Assembly (NCBI GenBank): GCA_017523755.1
Contig: JAFWWA010000030.1
Location: forward strand, 1-64,000
DNA length: 64,000 bases
Direction of reading: 5' to 3'
From: Christensenellaceae bacterium
GTDB lineage: Bacteria > Bacillota > Clostridia > Christensenellales > Christensenellaceae
Positions 52,321 through 59,932 of the stretch are shown here, one piece after another. The position numbers were made by a program, and so were the translations under genes. Positions within the stretch are counted from its first letter, which is position 1, and every line of letters begins with the position of its first letter. The notes beneath the pieces are model-generated. The model was given only the letters and a program-made list of their open reading frames with translations. It was not told the origin of the DNA and ran no database searches.

Positions 52321-52599
52321 TCATGAGCGTAAGAGGAGCTTTTTCTCTATCGTCACCACGACCTCTGACGGATCGACCTCCATGGCATAGCAAAGCCTTA
52401 TGAAAGTTGTGAGAGTAGGCGAACGAAGACCTCTTTCTATCGCGCTTAAATGAGTGCGGTTGATGCCGCACAGACCGCTTAAGATCTCCTGAGTTATCCT
52501 TTTTTTCTTTCTGTAATCGGCTATAACTCTTCCCGCTGTCAGCGCATCCACATTGAGTACTTTGCAGCAGTTCCATCTCTTGCTTTTCCCTTCTTTCAA
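52321..52599 (-). CDS. XRE-family helix-turn-helix regulator
   Basis: About 92 residues when started at TTG 52599 behind AGGGGG; longer frames run into AT-rich repeat DNA and are not credible. The HTH reads GRVIADYRKKKRITQEILSGLCGINRTHLSAIERGLRSPTLTTFIRLCYAMEV, a standard XRE (Cro/CI) domain covering most of the protein, with a short hydrophobic tail. It lies between the glycosidase genes and the polysaccharide operon, surrounded by repeated operator-like motifs, so it probably controls one or both. Confidence 0.8.
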   Translation of the reverse strand: MKEGKSKRWNCCKVLNVDALTAGRVIADYRKKKRITQEILSGLCGINRTHLSAIERGLRSPTLTTFIRLCYAMEVDPSEVVVTIEKKLLLRS

Positions 52600-52646
52600 A
52601 AAATCAATCCCCCTTACCTTACGAAAACACACCCATGCTGTCTGAA

Positions 52647-52696
52647 ATGTAAAATAGTGACATTCATAATTGTCCAAGATGTAAAAGAATGACATT
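52647..52696 (-). promoter_or_regulatory. Two operator-like repeats upstream of the XRE gene
   Basis: Two 18-base direct repeats (52647-52664 and 52679-52696; 16 of 18 identical, 32 bases apart) each contain the inverted form ATGT-N9-10-ACAT. They sit in the probable promoter of the XRE gene and suggest autoregulation. Confidence 0.55.
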
Positions 52697-52725
52697 TTTA
52701 TTTTACATGTGATTTTTGAGATTCT

Positions 52726-52743
52726 TGAATACAAAAGTATTCA
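52726..52743. promoter_or_regulatory. Inverted repeat TGAATAC-AAAA-GTATTCA
   Basis: Perfect seven-base arms with an AAAA centre. The arm contains GAATAC, the same core as the repeats at the glycosidase promoter and at 52876. Confidence 0.6.
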
Positions 52744-52835
52744 TTTTTCAAAAATTTTTATAACTCTGCCAATAAAAAAACGATAATCAGGGACTTAATA
52801 ACGTTTGAAAACTTAAAATATTAACATTGACCAAA

Positions 52836-52884
52836 AAAAAAAAACGAACGTTCGTGTTTTTTATAAAATTTTTTCTTTGAATAC
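52836..52884 (+). promoter_or_regulatory. Palindrome/terminator-like element and TTTGAATAC site before the polysaccharide operon
   Basis: ACGAACGTTCGT (52844-52855) is a perfect palindrome with A run left and T run right, able to end transcription from either side. TTTGAATAC (52876-52884) follows, inside an imperfect palindrome that ends with TCAAAG at 52893-52898. This separates the regulator from the polysaccharide operon. Confidence 0.55.
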
Positions 52885-52899
52885 TATAGTAGTCAAAGA

Positions 52900-53065
52900 A
52901 ATCAAAGAGACATTGTATCATATACCTTGAGCGATAATACACTTGTCTCGCGGAACTGCCTGATACAGGGCCTCCTTATATAACGTACGAGCTGTTACGT
53001 ACTATAAGAGCTGCTGATGGCGGTAAGAAAGGCAAAGCCGATGTGAGACCTGGGGGAGATACCGG
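52900..53065 (+). promoter_or_regulatory. Long 5' leader of the polysaccharide operon
   Basis: The 160-base region holds direct repeats ACGTAC 14 bases apart (52985-53001 area), a GCCTG/CAGGGC hairpin and a GGC-AAA-GCC hairpin before the GGGGGAG ribosome binding site. It may carry attenuation or antitermination signals, which are usual for long polysaccharide operons. No known riboswitch could be assigned. Confidence 0.4.
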
Positions 53066-53845
53066 ATGAACGAAAGGGAAAAGACCGTCATGCCGCAGGG
53101 CACTGATGAAGACAGCATAGATCTTCTTGAGCTTGCGCGCGTCCTGTGGGGAAGAGCCTTATTTATCATATTGGGGATGATAGTCGGAGCTGCTGCAGTT
53201 TTTGCGGTCATGAAATTTCTTATAACGCCCGAATATGAGGCGACTTCTACCATATATATATTCTCAAAGACGACGAGCATCACGTCTCTTGCGGACCTTC
53301 AGATAGGGAGCCAGCTTACCGAGGACTTCCAGATAATAGCGACCACGAGGGAGGTTGTCGAGTCTGTGATAGCAGAGCACAGCCTTGACGAGACCTATGA
53401 GACCCTTTCAAAGAAAATTAGCGTCAACAACCCCAACGCGTCGCATATGCTATCGATAACGGTGACCGACACCGATCCCGGAAAGGCTGCTGCCGTGAGC
53501 AACGCGATCTCCGACAAGCTGAGAGACCAGATAGCGGACATAATGAATACCGACAGACCGTCGGTCGTCGAGCGCGCGGTCATACCGAAAAAGCAGAGCA
53601 GTCCGAACGTAAAGAGGAACACCGTCATAGGCGCCCTTGCGGGAGCAGTGCTGGTAGCCGGATTCATAATAATAAGGTACCTGATGGACGATACCGTGAA
53701 GTCGAGCGACGACGTTGAGAAATACCTGGGACTCGATACTTTAGCGGAGCTCCCGTATATCCGTGAGAAGGGTAAGGCTAAGAAGCGGAGCGGGAACGGC
53801 TACTACGGATACTATGGACCAGGGGACGGTAAGAACAGGAAATGA
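53066..53845 (+). CDS. Polysaccharide chain-length/tyrosine-kinase adaptor (CapA/Wzz-type)
   Basis: A 259-residue protein with two membrane helices (ALFIILGMIVGAAAVFAVM near 30-50 and VIGALAGAVLVAGFIII near 190-208) enclosing an extracytoplasmic Wzz domain, and a short cytoplasmic tail rich in Gly/Tyr. In Firmicutes such proteins activate the CpsD kinase and set polymer length. First gene of the polysaccharide operon; four-base overlap with the sortase gene. The tail sequence NGYYGYYGPG resembles the Tyr cluster of CpsD. Confidence 0.88.
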   Translation: MNEREKTVMPQGTDEDSIDLLELARVLWGRALFIILGMIVGAAAVFAVMKFLITPEYEATSTIYIFSKTTSITSLADLQIGSQLTEDFQIIATTREVVESVIAEHSLDETYETLSKKISVNNPNASHMLSITVTDTDPGKAAAVSNAISDKLRDQIADIMNTDRPSVVERAVIPKKQSSPNVKRNTVIGALAGAVLVAGFIIIRYLMDDTVKSSDDVEKYLGLDTLAELPYIREKGKAKKRSGNGYYGYYGPGDGKNRK

Positions 53846-54693
53846 AAAGGTCCAGGCTCATAGCAGGTATAACGGGTCTCGTGATAATGGCGGCAGGAGT
53901 CGGGCTTTTGGGCTATGAGGGAGCCTCTTATATCCGTGACAGGAAGGCGCGCGAAAAGGAGCTTGAGGCTGCTTTAAGGGAGCCTGATATACGGCAGGAA
54001 GAGAAGACTGAATTACTGAGGGAAACGGAAAAGGCTCCTGAAGCGGCAGTTAACGCGGATAAGGAAGAAGAGCAGTCTGAAGCCCCGGTTCAGGAAGAAA
54101 AGGAGCCCTACGTCTCAAAGATAGATTTTGAGGCGCTTTGGGATATAAACACAGATATATACGCCTATATAGAGATAGACGGTACCGACATATCATATCC
54201 GGTACTGCAGTCGGTGACGAACGACGGATACTATCTCAACCATACGCCCGAGGGAAAGAGTGGAAGACCGGCGTCGATATTCACCCTTAAGGCCGACAGC
54301 AGGGATTTCACGGACTTCAATACCGTCATCTACGGGCACAACATGAAGAACGGTCTCATGTTCGGGAAGCTCAAGGAATACAGGGATGAGGAATATCTAG
54401 ATTCCCACAGAACGATAAGGATATACCTGCCTGACCGCGAGCTCGTATATAAGGTGTTCGCGGCAGTGGTATATGACGACAGACTGATAACGTCATACTA
54501 CAAAAATGACGATCCGGAGGCATGCGCGAGGTACCTCGATTCCATATACGGGAACAGGGATATCAACAGCCATGTTTTAAAAGACACAGAAGTGACGGAA
54601 GAAGACAGGATAATCACGCTCAGCACCTGTGTCAGAGGGCAGATGGATGCCCGTTATCTTATAGTGGCGGTGCTGACAGATGAGATCACATAA
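53842..54693 (+). CDS. srtB: Class B sortase
   Basis: A 283-residue protein with an N-terminal membrane helix, a charged linker (Glu/Lys-rich, residues ~30-95) and a sortase domain with catalytic His166 (VIYGHNM), Cys263 (LSTCVRGQ) and Arg271 (DARYLIV). The NGLMFGKLKEYRDEEYLDSH stretch is typical of class B sortases. It should cleave a sorting signal and attach the protein to the wall. Overlaps the Wzz-like gene by four bases and the LCP gene by 14. A candidate substrate with SPKTG is two genes downstream. Confidence 0.93.
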   Translation: MKRSRLIAGITGLVIMAAGVGLLGYEGASYIRDRKAREKELEAALREPDIRQEEKTELLRETEKAPEAAVNADKEEEQSEAPVQEEKEPYVSKIDFEALWDINTDIYAYIEIDGTDISYPVLQSVTNDGYYLNHTPEGKSGRPASIFTLKADSRDFTDFNTVIYGHNMKNGLMFGKLKEYRDEEYLDSHRTIRIYLPDRELVYKVFAAVVYDDRLITSYYKNDDPEACARYLDSIYGNRDINSHVLKDTEVTEEDRIITLSTCVRGQMDARYLIVAVLTDEIT

Positions 54694-55675
54694 ATTCTTA
54701 CTGAGCGCTGCGGCGGCACTCATAATGATCGCGGCTGCGGCAGTTGGAGCGATGTTTGCTTTTAAGGACGATCAGGAGGAAACAAAAACGCTCCCGGGAT
54801 ATGAGGACTCCTACGACTCTGAGAGCGATGATGAGGAGTGGGACAGCACTATAGTCGAGAACGGAGTCAGGTATAGGCTTGACCCTGATATAGAGACGGT
54901 GCTGTTTCTGGGAGTGGACGACGGCGGAGAGAAGTCAGAGCTCATAGCAGGCTCAGGCGGCAGGGCGGACACCATACTGCTCCTGATACTTGACGACAGC
55001 AAAAAAAGCATGAAAGTGCTCTCGGTATCAAGGGACACCATGGCCGAGGTCGACGCCTATAAGACGGACGGAAGCTATTCCTATTCGTCGCTTACGCATA
55101 TAAACATGCAGTACGCATACGGCGACAGTCCGACAAGGAGCGCATATCTGATGAAAAAGACGGTGTCGAAGCTCCTTTACGGGATAAGGATCGACGGATT
55201 CTTTTCTCTTACTGCAAAAGGCATAAGGAAGGCCGTGGACCTTATGGGTGGGCTTGAGATAACGATGCCTGACGATTATACGGAGATAGACCCGCGCTAT
55301 GAAAAAGGCGCTAAGCTAAAACTCTCCGGCGAAGATACGGAAAGGCTCTTAAGGTTCAGGGACATCACCGTTGCCGGCAGCAATGAGTCCAGGGTCGAAA
55401 GACACCTGAAGCTCATAGATTCGGTATTCACCGGACTTGGAGGCCGTATAGGCGGAAAGAATTTAAAAAAGCTGATGGATCTTGCGGGTGATGAGGCTGC
55501 TACCGATCTTGACGCGGAGACATTAAAGAAGCTTTCAGACTACTCTCTTGAGGAGAGGATGTACACTCTTCCGGGGTCTGTAGTGGAAGGTGAGGACCAC
55601 GATGAGTTCCATGTGGACGAAGAGGCCTTAAGGAAGCTCATAACCGGACTGTATTACAGGCCGGAAGAAGAATGA
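54680..55675 (+). CDS. LCP-family (LytR-CpsA-Psr) glycopolymer transferase
   Basis: A 331-residue protein with an N-terminal helix (LSAAAALIMIAAAAVGAMFAF) and an LCP domain: VLFLGVDDGG, GRADTILLLILDDS, VLSVSRDTMAEV and RLLRFRDI. LCP enzymes transfer undecaprenyl-linked glycopolymers onto peptidoglycan. Its presence suggests that the polysaccharide made by this locus ends up wall-linked. Confidence 0.9.
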   Translation: MRSHKFLLSAAAALIMIAAAAVGAMFAFKDDQEETKTLPGYEDSYDSESDDEEWDSTIVENGVRYRLDPDIETVLFLGVDDGGEKSELIAGSGGRADTILLLILDDSKKSMKVLSVSRDTMAEVDAYKTDGSYSYSSLTHINMQYAYGDSPTRSAYLMKKTVSKLLYGIRIDGFFSLTAKGIRKAVDLMGGLEITMPDDYTEIDPRYEKGAKLKLSGEDTERLLRFRDITVAGSNESRVERHLKLIDSVFTGLGGRIGGKNLKKLMDLAGDEAATDLDAETLKKLSDYSLEERMYTLPGSVVEGEDHDEFHVDEEALRKLITGLYYRPEEE

Positions 55676-55687
55676 ATCGTATTTTAT

Positions 55688-55701
55688 GAGGTGAGCACCT
55701 C
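55688..55701 (+). repeat. Short inverted repeat before the sortase-substrate gene
   Basis: GAGGTG-AG-CACCTC; possible mRNA processing or stability hairpin between the LCP gene and the surface-protein gene. Confidence 0.45.
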
Positions 55702-55738
55702 TTAAGATAAGTCTTTCAAAAAAGGAGGATATTTAAAT

Positions 55739-56281
55739 ATGAAGAAAATGCTCAAAGTCATGACGATCTTTACTGTTCTGACTCTTCTTCTCACCATGGT
55801 GACGGGGACTGTTTTTGCTGCAGGAAGCAAATCCGATGTCGTAGAAGTCGAGGCGAAAGCTGACGGCGCAGACGTTGAGCTCTCTTATGCCGATGCATCA
55901 GTGGAGCTTACAGCTAAGATAGCCGCGAGCAAGATCGATGGTGCAAAAGAAGAAGAGATGGATGTCATCTGGCAGAAGGATATCACATCCAAGACTCTCC
56001 CTGTGGATCTTACATTCAAGGTATCTCTTGATAAGGGCCAGGAAGGATATGTATATCACTATACCGATGGTGACTGGCAGCTTGTCGGTAAGGTCAACGC
56101 ATCTATCACTTTCAGCAGCCTTTCGCCTGTCGGCGTTGCTGTAAGAACGGTATCTTCCGATTCTTCAGGAGGAGACACTTCTCCCAAGACCGGAGACAGC
56201 GGACTGCTTCTGTCCCTTGCAAGCTTTGCTATAGTTATGGGCGGAGCCGTTGCGGGCATCTCTTTCAGAAAGAAAGACTGA
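55739..56281 (+). CDS. Cell-wall surface protein with SPKTG sorting signal
   Basis: A 180-residue secreted protein: signal peptide (residues 1-~28, cleavage near VFAAG), a ~115-residue beta-rich domain, a Ser/Gly linker and SPKTG at residues 148-152 followed by a hydrophobic helix (LLLSLASFAIVMGGAVAGI) and the tail SFRKKD. SPKTG/NPKTG-type signals are substrates of class B sortases in Clostridia, and a class B sortase lies two genes upstream. Very strong AAAGGAGG site and codon use suggest high expression. Confidence 0.9.
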   Translation: MKKMLKVMTIFTVLTLLLTMVTGTVFAAGSKSDVVEVEAKADGADVELSYADASVELTAKIAASKIDGAKEEEMDVIWQKDITSKTLPVDLTFKVSLDKGQEGYVYHYTDGDWQLVGKVNASITFSSLSPVGVAVRTVSSDSSGGDTSPKTGDSGLLLSLASFAIVMGGAVAGISFRKKD

Positions 56282-56291
56282 CAGGACAACT

Positions 56292-56318
56292 CTTTTGGGG
56301 GAGATGATCCCCCAAAGG
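56292..56318 (+). promoter_or_regulatory. Intercistronic hairpin overlapping the ribosome binding site of cpsB
   Basis: CTTTTGGGGG (56292-56301) pairs with CCCCCAAAGG (56309-56318). The right arm runs into the AAAGGAG site of the next gene, so it can hide it. No T run, so not a full terminator. Confidence 0.6.
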
Positions 56319-56331
56319 AGCTTTATGTTTA

Positions 56332-57066
56332 GTGACTATGATCGGGATCGTCGATTTACATTCACACATCCTGCCCTATGTCGATGACGGGGCGTTAAGA
56401 AAAGAAGAGTCTGACATGCTCATAGGCATGCTTTATTCACAGGGGGTACGCATAAGCTGTGCCACGCCCCATTTAAGAAAGGGCATGTTTGAGACGTCTG
56501 ACGAGGATATACTAAAGCAGTTTGAAAAACTTGAAGAAAGAACGAAGGCATCCGGGAATGATATTCGGATGTTTCTTTCAAGGGAATACCACTGCGATGA
56601 GCTTTTTATTGAGAAGCTCAGGCAGGGAAAGATACTGCCTCTTGGAAATAGTAAAGCTCTCTTAATAGAGTTTTCACAGTCACATTCCATAGAGGATATA
56701 GAGAAGTATATAAAGCTTGTCATGGATCATGGCTATGCTCCCGTTATAGCGCACATAGAGCGCTATCCGGTCTTTAAAGGTCAGCTTGACAAAGTCAGAC
56801 AGCTGGCAGATATGGGGGCATATATCCAGATAAATGCGGGGAGCATATTAGGCAGGGAAGGCATGAGGAGAGCCATGAGGTGCAGGAAGCTTATCAGCGA
56901 AAAAGCTGTACACGCTGTTGCATCTGATGCGCATGATCCGTATGACCGTCCAGCAGAGCTTGACCGCTGTTATGAATTGATCAGAAAAAGGTATGGGGAA
57001 CAGACAGCAAATGAACTGATGTATATAAATCCCCTTAAGATATTAGGCCTTTTAAAAGGAGAATGA
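56332..57066 (+). CDS. PHP-type protein-tyrosine phosphatase (CpsB/YwqE family)
   Basis: A 244-residue PHP phosphatase: DLHSHILPYVDDGA (metal ligands), ATPHLRKGMF, HIERYP and SDAHDPYDRP. These proteins dephosphorylate the CpsD kinase and adjust capsule synthesis. The start is GTG 56332 or ATG 56338; either keeps the domain whole. Located between the sortase substrate and the kinase. Confidence 0.9.
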   Translation: MTMIGIVDLHSHILPYVDDGALRKEESDMLIGMLYSQGVRISCATPHLRKGMFETSDEDILKQFEKLEERTKASGNDIRMFLSREYHCDELFIEKLRQGKILPLGNSKALLIEFSQSHSIEDIEKYIKLVMDHGYAPVIAHIERYPVFKGQLDKVRQLADMGAYIQINAGSILGREGMRRAMRCRKLISEKAVHAVASDAHDPYDRPAELDRCYELIRKRYGEQTANELMYINPLKILGLLKGE

Positions 57067-57072
57067 CGTTAT

Positions 57073-57795
57073 ATGAAGAGTATCGGCCGCTTCACGGTAG
57101 TTGATCTTAAACTCGAAGAACCGCCTTATGAATTAAATGAAGAACTTAAACTATTAAGGACGAATCTGCTTTTCTGCGGAACGGATAAACGCGTCATTCT
57201 TATTACCAGCGCATTTTCAGGTGAAGGTAAGTCCACGGTCACACTTGATCTCTGCCAGACTCTTGCCGAGCTTGGTAAAAACGTGATACTTATCGATGCT
57301 GACTTAAGAAGATCTGTTCTTAAGGATAATGTCGAAGGAGCTCCTCAGGGTACAGGCCTTTCATATTATCTTTCAGGTCAGTGCGATGTCGATCAGATCA
57401 TCTGCAGGACGACTACTGAGAATCTCTCTGTAGTATTCAGCGGTGCTGTGCCGCCGAATCCTACGGAGCTGCTGGCAAATCCAAGGATGAAGGAGCTTAT
57501 CGACCTATGCAGACTGGAATATGACTATGTCATAATCGACTGCCCTCCGGTGGGGCTTGTAGTTGATGCTTCGGTCATAGCGCCTGTGTGTGACGGAAGC
57601 CTGATACTTATAGAGTCAGGAGAAGTCAAATATCGTTTGGCACAGGAAGTAGTGACAAAGCTTAAGCTGACCGGATGTCCGATATTGGGAGTCGTATTAA
57701 ATAAGGTCGGGCATAAGCGGAACGGAAGATATTACGGGAAATACTACGGGAAGTATTACGGTAAAAAGTATAAGAACTACTATACGAAGTACTGA
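57073..57795 (+). CDS. Bacterial tyrosine kinase (CpsD/CapB type)
   Basis: A 240-residue BY-kinase: Walker A SAFSGEGKST, Walker A' LIDADLRRSV, Walker B DYVIIDCPP, and a C-terminal Tyr cluster made of repeated YYGK units. Autophosphorylation on that cluster controls polymer export with the Wzz-like partner encoded at 53.1 kb. Seven bases after cpsB. Confidence 0.93.
   Translation: MKSIGRFTVVDLKLEEPPYELNEELKLLRTNLLFCGTDKRVILITSAFSGEGKSTVTLDLCQTLAELGKNVILIDADLRRSVLKDNVEGAPQGTGLSYYLSGQCDVDQIICRTTTENLSVVFSGAVPPNPTELLANPRMKELIDLCRLEYDYVIIDCPPVGLVVDASVIAPVCDGSLILIESGEVKYRLAQEVVTKLKLTGCPILGVVLNKVGHKRNGRYYGKYYGKYYGKKYKNYYTKY
57730..57765 (+). repeat. Three tandem 12-base repeats encoding YYGK
   Basis: TATTACGGGAAA, TACTACGGGAAG and TATTACGGTAAA in direct succession within the kinase gene. 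Gain or loss of a unit keeps the frame and changes the number of phosphorylatable Tyr. Confidence 0.85.
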
Positions 57796-57839
57796 GATTC
57801 AAGATGAGCTTAAATCAATTAGAAAGGAGGTCAGAGTAA

Positions 57840-59294
57840 ATGAATACAAAACAGCTCAAAGGCTGGTTAAAGCATGGCGATTTCATATTGCTGGATATAC
57901 TCTGTCTCCAGATCTGTTTTATTTTAAGTTTCTGGCTTATACGGGGCTATGGAAATCCATACGGCTTAAGTAGCTACCAGTACCAGGCAATAATCCTTAT
58001 AGTGAGCCAGTTCGCTGTGATCCTGTTCACGAACAATTACAGCGGCATTTTACGAAGAAAAAGATTCGACGAATTGGTTGCGGTGATCAGATATATCGTG
58101 TGGATACTGGTCATAGCATTTTTTTATCTGTTCCTCGTGAAGGATTCTGCTGAAGTCTCCCGCCTCCAGTTTGGATTTACAGCGGTATTCTTTATTATAC
58201 TGGGTTACTGTTTCAGACAACTGAACAAATATAGGGTGTTCAGAAGTGGTATAAGCAGGAACAGATCGATCGTTCTTATTACAGGAAAAGACTATGCTGA
58301 AGAAGCACTGGAGAAACTTAATGACCCGAAGATTTATAAGGACTATGTGGTCTCAGGAGTTATCCTTCTTGATTCAGATATCCCTGTTGAATTTGAAGGG
58401 ACAAATGTTCCTGTAACTTCATTAGGGGGAGAGGCAATGAGTGAACTTATCCATTCATGGGTGGATGAAGCATTTATACTTCAACCTGAGGATCTGCCTT
58501 TTCCGACACAGCTGGTCAATGACCTTATGACGATGGGCATTACTGTCGACTATTCCATGACAGCGATAAGTGATGATCGTTGGCCGGTAACAGATATACG
58601 GAAGCTTGGGAAATATAGGGTTTTGACAAGCAGTATAAAGTTTGTATCAGCAGGACAGCTCGCCTTAAAACGTGGACTGGACATCCTTGGCGGGCTAGTC
58701 GGTTGTATATTTACAGCGATATTGTATTGCTTTGTTGCGCCGCTCATACAGATTAAATCACCCGGTCCGGCTTTTTTTATACAAGAGCGTATTGGGAAGA
58801 ATGGTAAACCATTTAAGATGCATAAATTCCGTACTATGTATCTGGATGCTGAGGAACGCAAAGCTGAACTTATGACTAAGAACAGTGTGAGTGGCGGTAT
58901 GATGTTCAAAATGGATGATGATCCGAGGATCATAGGCAGTGAAAAGAAGAATAAGAATGGTAAGCCAATAGGCATTGGCAATATATTGAGATCTTTGTCT
59001 TTGGATGAATTCCCACAGTTTTTTGACATCCTGATTGGAAACATGAGTCTTGTAGGATGGAGACCATGTACGCTTCAGGAATGGGAGAAGTATGATTTGC
59101 AGCATCGTATCCGTGCCAGTATGAAACCTGGACTTACAGGCATGTGGCAAGTGAGTGGAAGAAGCCAGATCACTGATTTTGATGAAGTCGTAAGGCTAGA
59201 TCGTGAATATATTGAAAATTGGAGTTTGTGGCTTGATATTAAGATTCTACTTAAGACTGTATGGGTAGTGATTGTTAGAAAAGGCGCTAAATAA
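57840..59294 (+). CDS. Undecaprenyl-phosphate sugar-1-phosphate transferase (priming glycosyltransferase)
   Basis: A 484-residue polyisoprenyl-phosphate hexose-1-phosphate transferase: four to five N-terminal helices, a NAD-like middle part (SIVLITGKDYAEEALE), and the C-terminal catalytic domain KRGLDILGG, KMHKFRTM, RSLSLDEFPQ and KPGLTGMWQVSGRS. It starts repeat-unit assembly by placing sugar-1-phosphate on the lipid carrier. AAAGGAGG before ATG. The DNA becomes AT-richer within this gene. Confidence 0.93.
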   Translation: MNTKQLKGWLKHGDFILLDILCLQICFILSFWLIRGYGNPYGLSSYQYQAIILIVSQFAVILFTNNYSGILRRKRFDELVAVIRYIVWILVIAFFYLFLVKDSAEVSRLQFGFTAVFFIILGYCFRQLNKYRVFRSGISRNRSIVLITGKDYAEEALEKLNDPKIYKDYVVSGVILLDSDIPVEFEGTNVPVTSLGGEAMSELIHSWVDEAFILQPEDLPFPTQLVNDLMTMGITVDYSMTAISDDRWPVTDIRKLGKYRVLTSSIKFVSAGQLALKRGLDILGGLVGCIFTAILYCFVAPLIQIKSPGPAFFIQERIGKNGKPFKMHKFRTMYLDAEERKAELMTKNSVSGGMMFKMDDDPRIIGSEKKNKNGKPIGIGNILRSLSLDEFPQFFDILIGNMSLVGWRPCTLQEWEKYDLQHRIRASMKPGLTGMWQVSGRSQITDFDEVVRLDREYIENWSLWLDIKILLKTVWVVIVRKGAK

Positions 59295-59310
59295 AATGTC
59301 CTGACAAGCT

Positions 59311-59483
59311 AACTGTTACTTCTAATGTGCAATTTACATAGAATTGTTCTATATATAGTGTTTAGAGAGAATAAAGACGCAATATATAGTACCGAGATCA
59401 ATGAAAACCACTTCATATCGCGTCGTAAATGCCTTTTTCGAACATGAGCAAGAGAAAAGAAAACTATTACTTCTAATGTGCAA
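59311..59483 (+). repeat. 22-base direct repeats in the gene-free stretch before the vanZ-like gene
   Basis: Copies at 59311-59332 and 59462-59483 differ at one base. They enclose 129 bases without a gene. They may be operator sites or the ends of a deleted or decayed element. Confidence 0.7.
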
Positions 59484-59526
59484 AAATGCAGCGAAGGCGC
59501 GTGTGAGGCTCTAAAGGAAAAGAGAT

Positions 59527-59931
59527 GTGAGAAAGAAAACAGCAGCAATCTTCTTGATACTCGCTCTTCTCATGGTCCTGTTCTTCACATTTCAGAACCC
59601 GGAGAAGTCCAAAATCCTGAGCGAGAGTGTGAGAATGTAGCTTGGAAACATAGGGATAGATGTTGAGTATAAAAGATTGCGATCTAACGTCCACATCCTG
59701 GAATACTTCATCGTCGGATTGGCGGTGTGTGGGTTCTTTAAGAGTCGAGGTTGGAAGGTATGGGGTGGTGCAGCTGTAGGTTGCGGCATCGGCGTGATTG
59801 ATGAAAGGATCAAAGTATTGCTGCCGGGACGGGAATTGGAAATTTATGACCTGATTAGAAATTGTCTCGGTGTGCTTATTGCCGTTTCTATTACTGTTGT
59901 TGCAAAACGGTTGAAAAAACGTGAGGTGTGA
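59527..59931 (+). pseudogene. VanZ-like membrane protein with an in-frame stop
   Basis: From GTG 59527 (AAAGGA upstream) the frame encodes VRKKTAAIFLILALLMVLFF...ESVRM, then TAG at 59638-59640, and continues in the same frame with LGNIGIDVEYKRLRSN...HILEYFIVGLAVCGFF up to 59931. Together the two parts form a full VanZ-like protein of ~134 residues (signal-anchor helix, then three helices with the HILEYF and DERIK motifs). It looks like a recent nonsense mutation; read-through or a sequencing error cannot be excluded. A C-terminal frame starting inside at 59677 has no good site. Confidence 0.75.
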
Positions 59932-59932
59932 G

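Noticed and set aside
52286-52576. Alternative frame overlapping the XRE gene
   Set aside because: It reads the HTH region out of frame and gives a low-quality basic peptide; the XRE frame has a clear domain.
53020-53065. GGC-AAA-GCC segment resembling part of a c-di-GMP (GEMM) riboswitch
   Set aside because: Only a few bases match; the conserved upstream hairpin and receptor parts are not visible, so it is left as an unassigned leader.
57730-57765. Short tandem repeats as a possible CRISPR-like array
   Set aside because: Units of 12 bases inside a coding region without spacers; they encode YYGK in the kinase tail.
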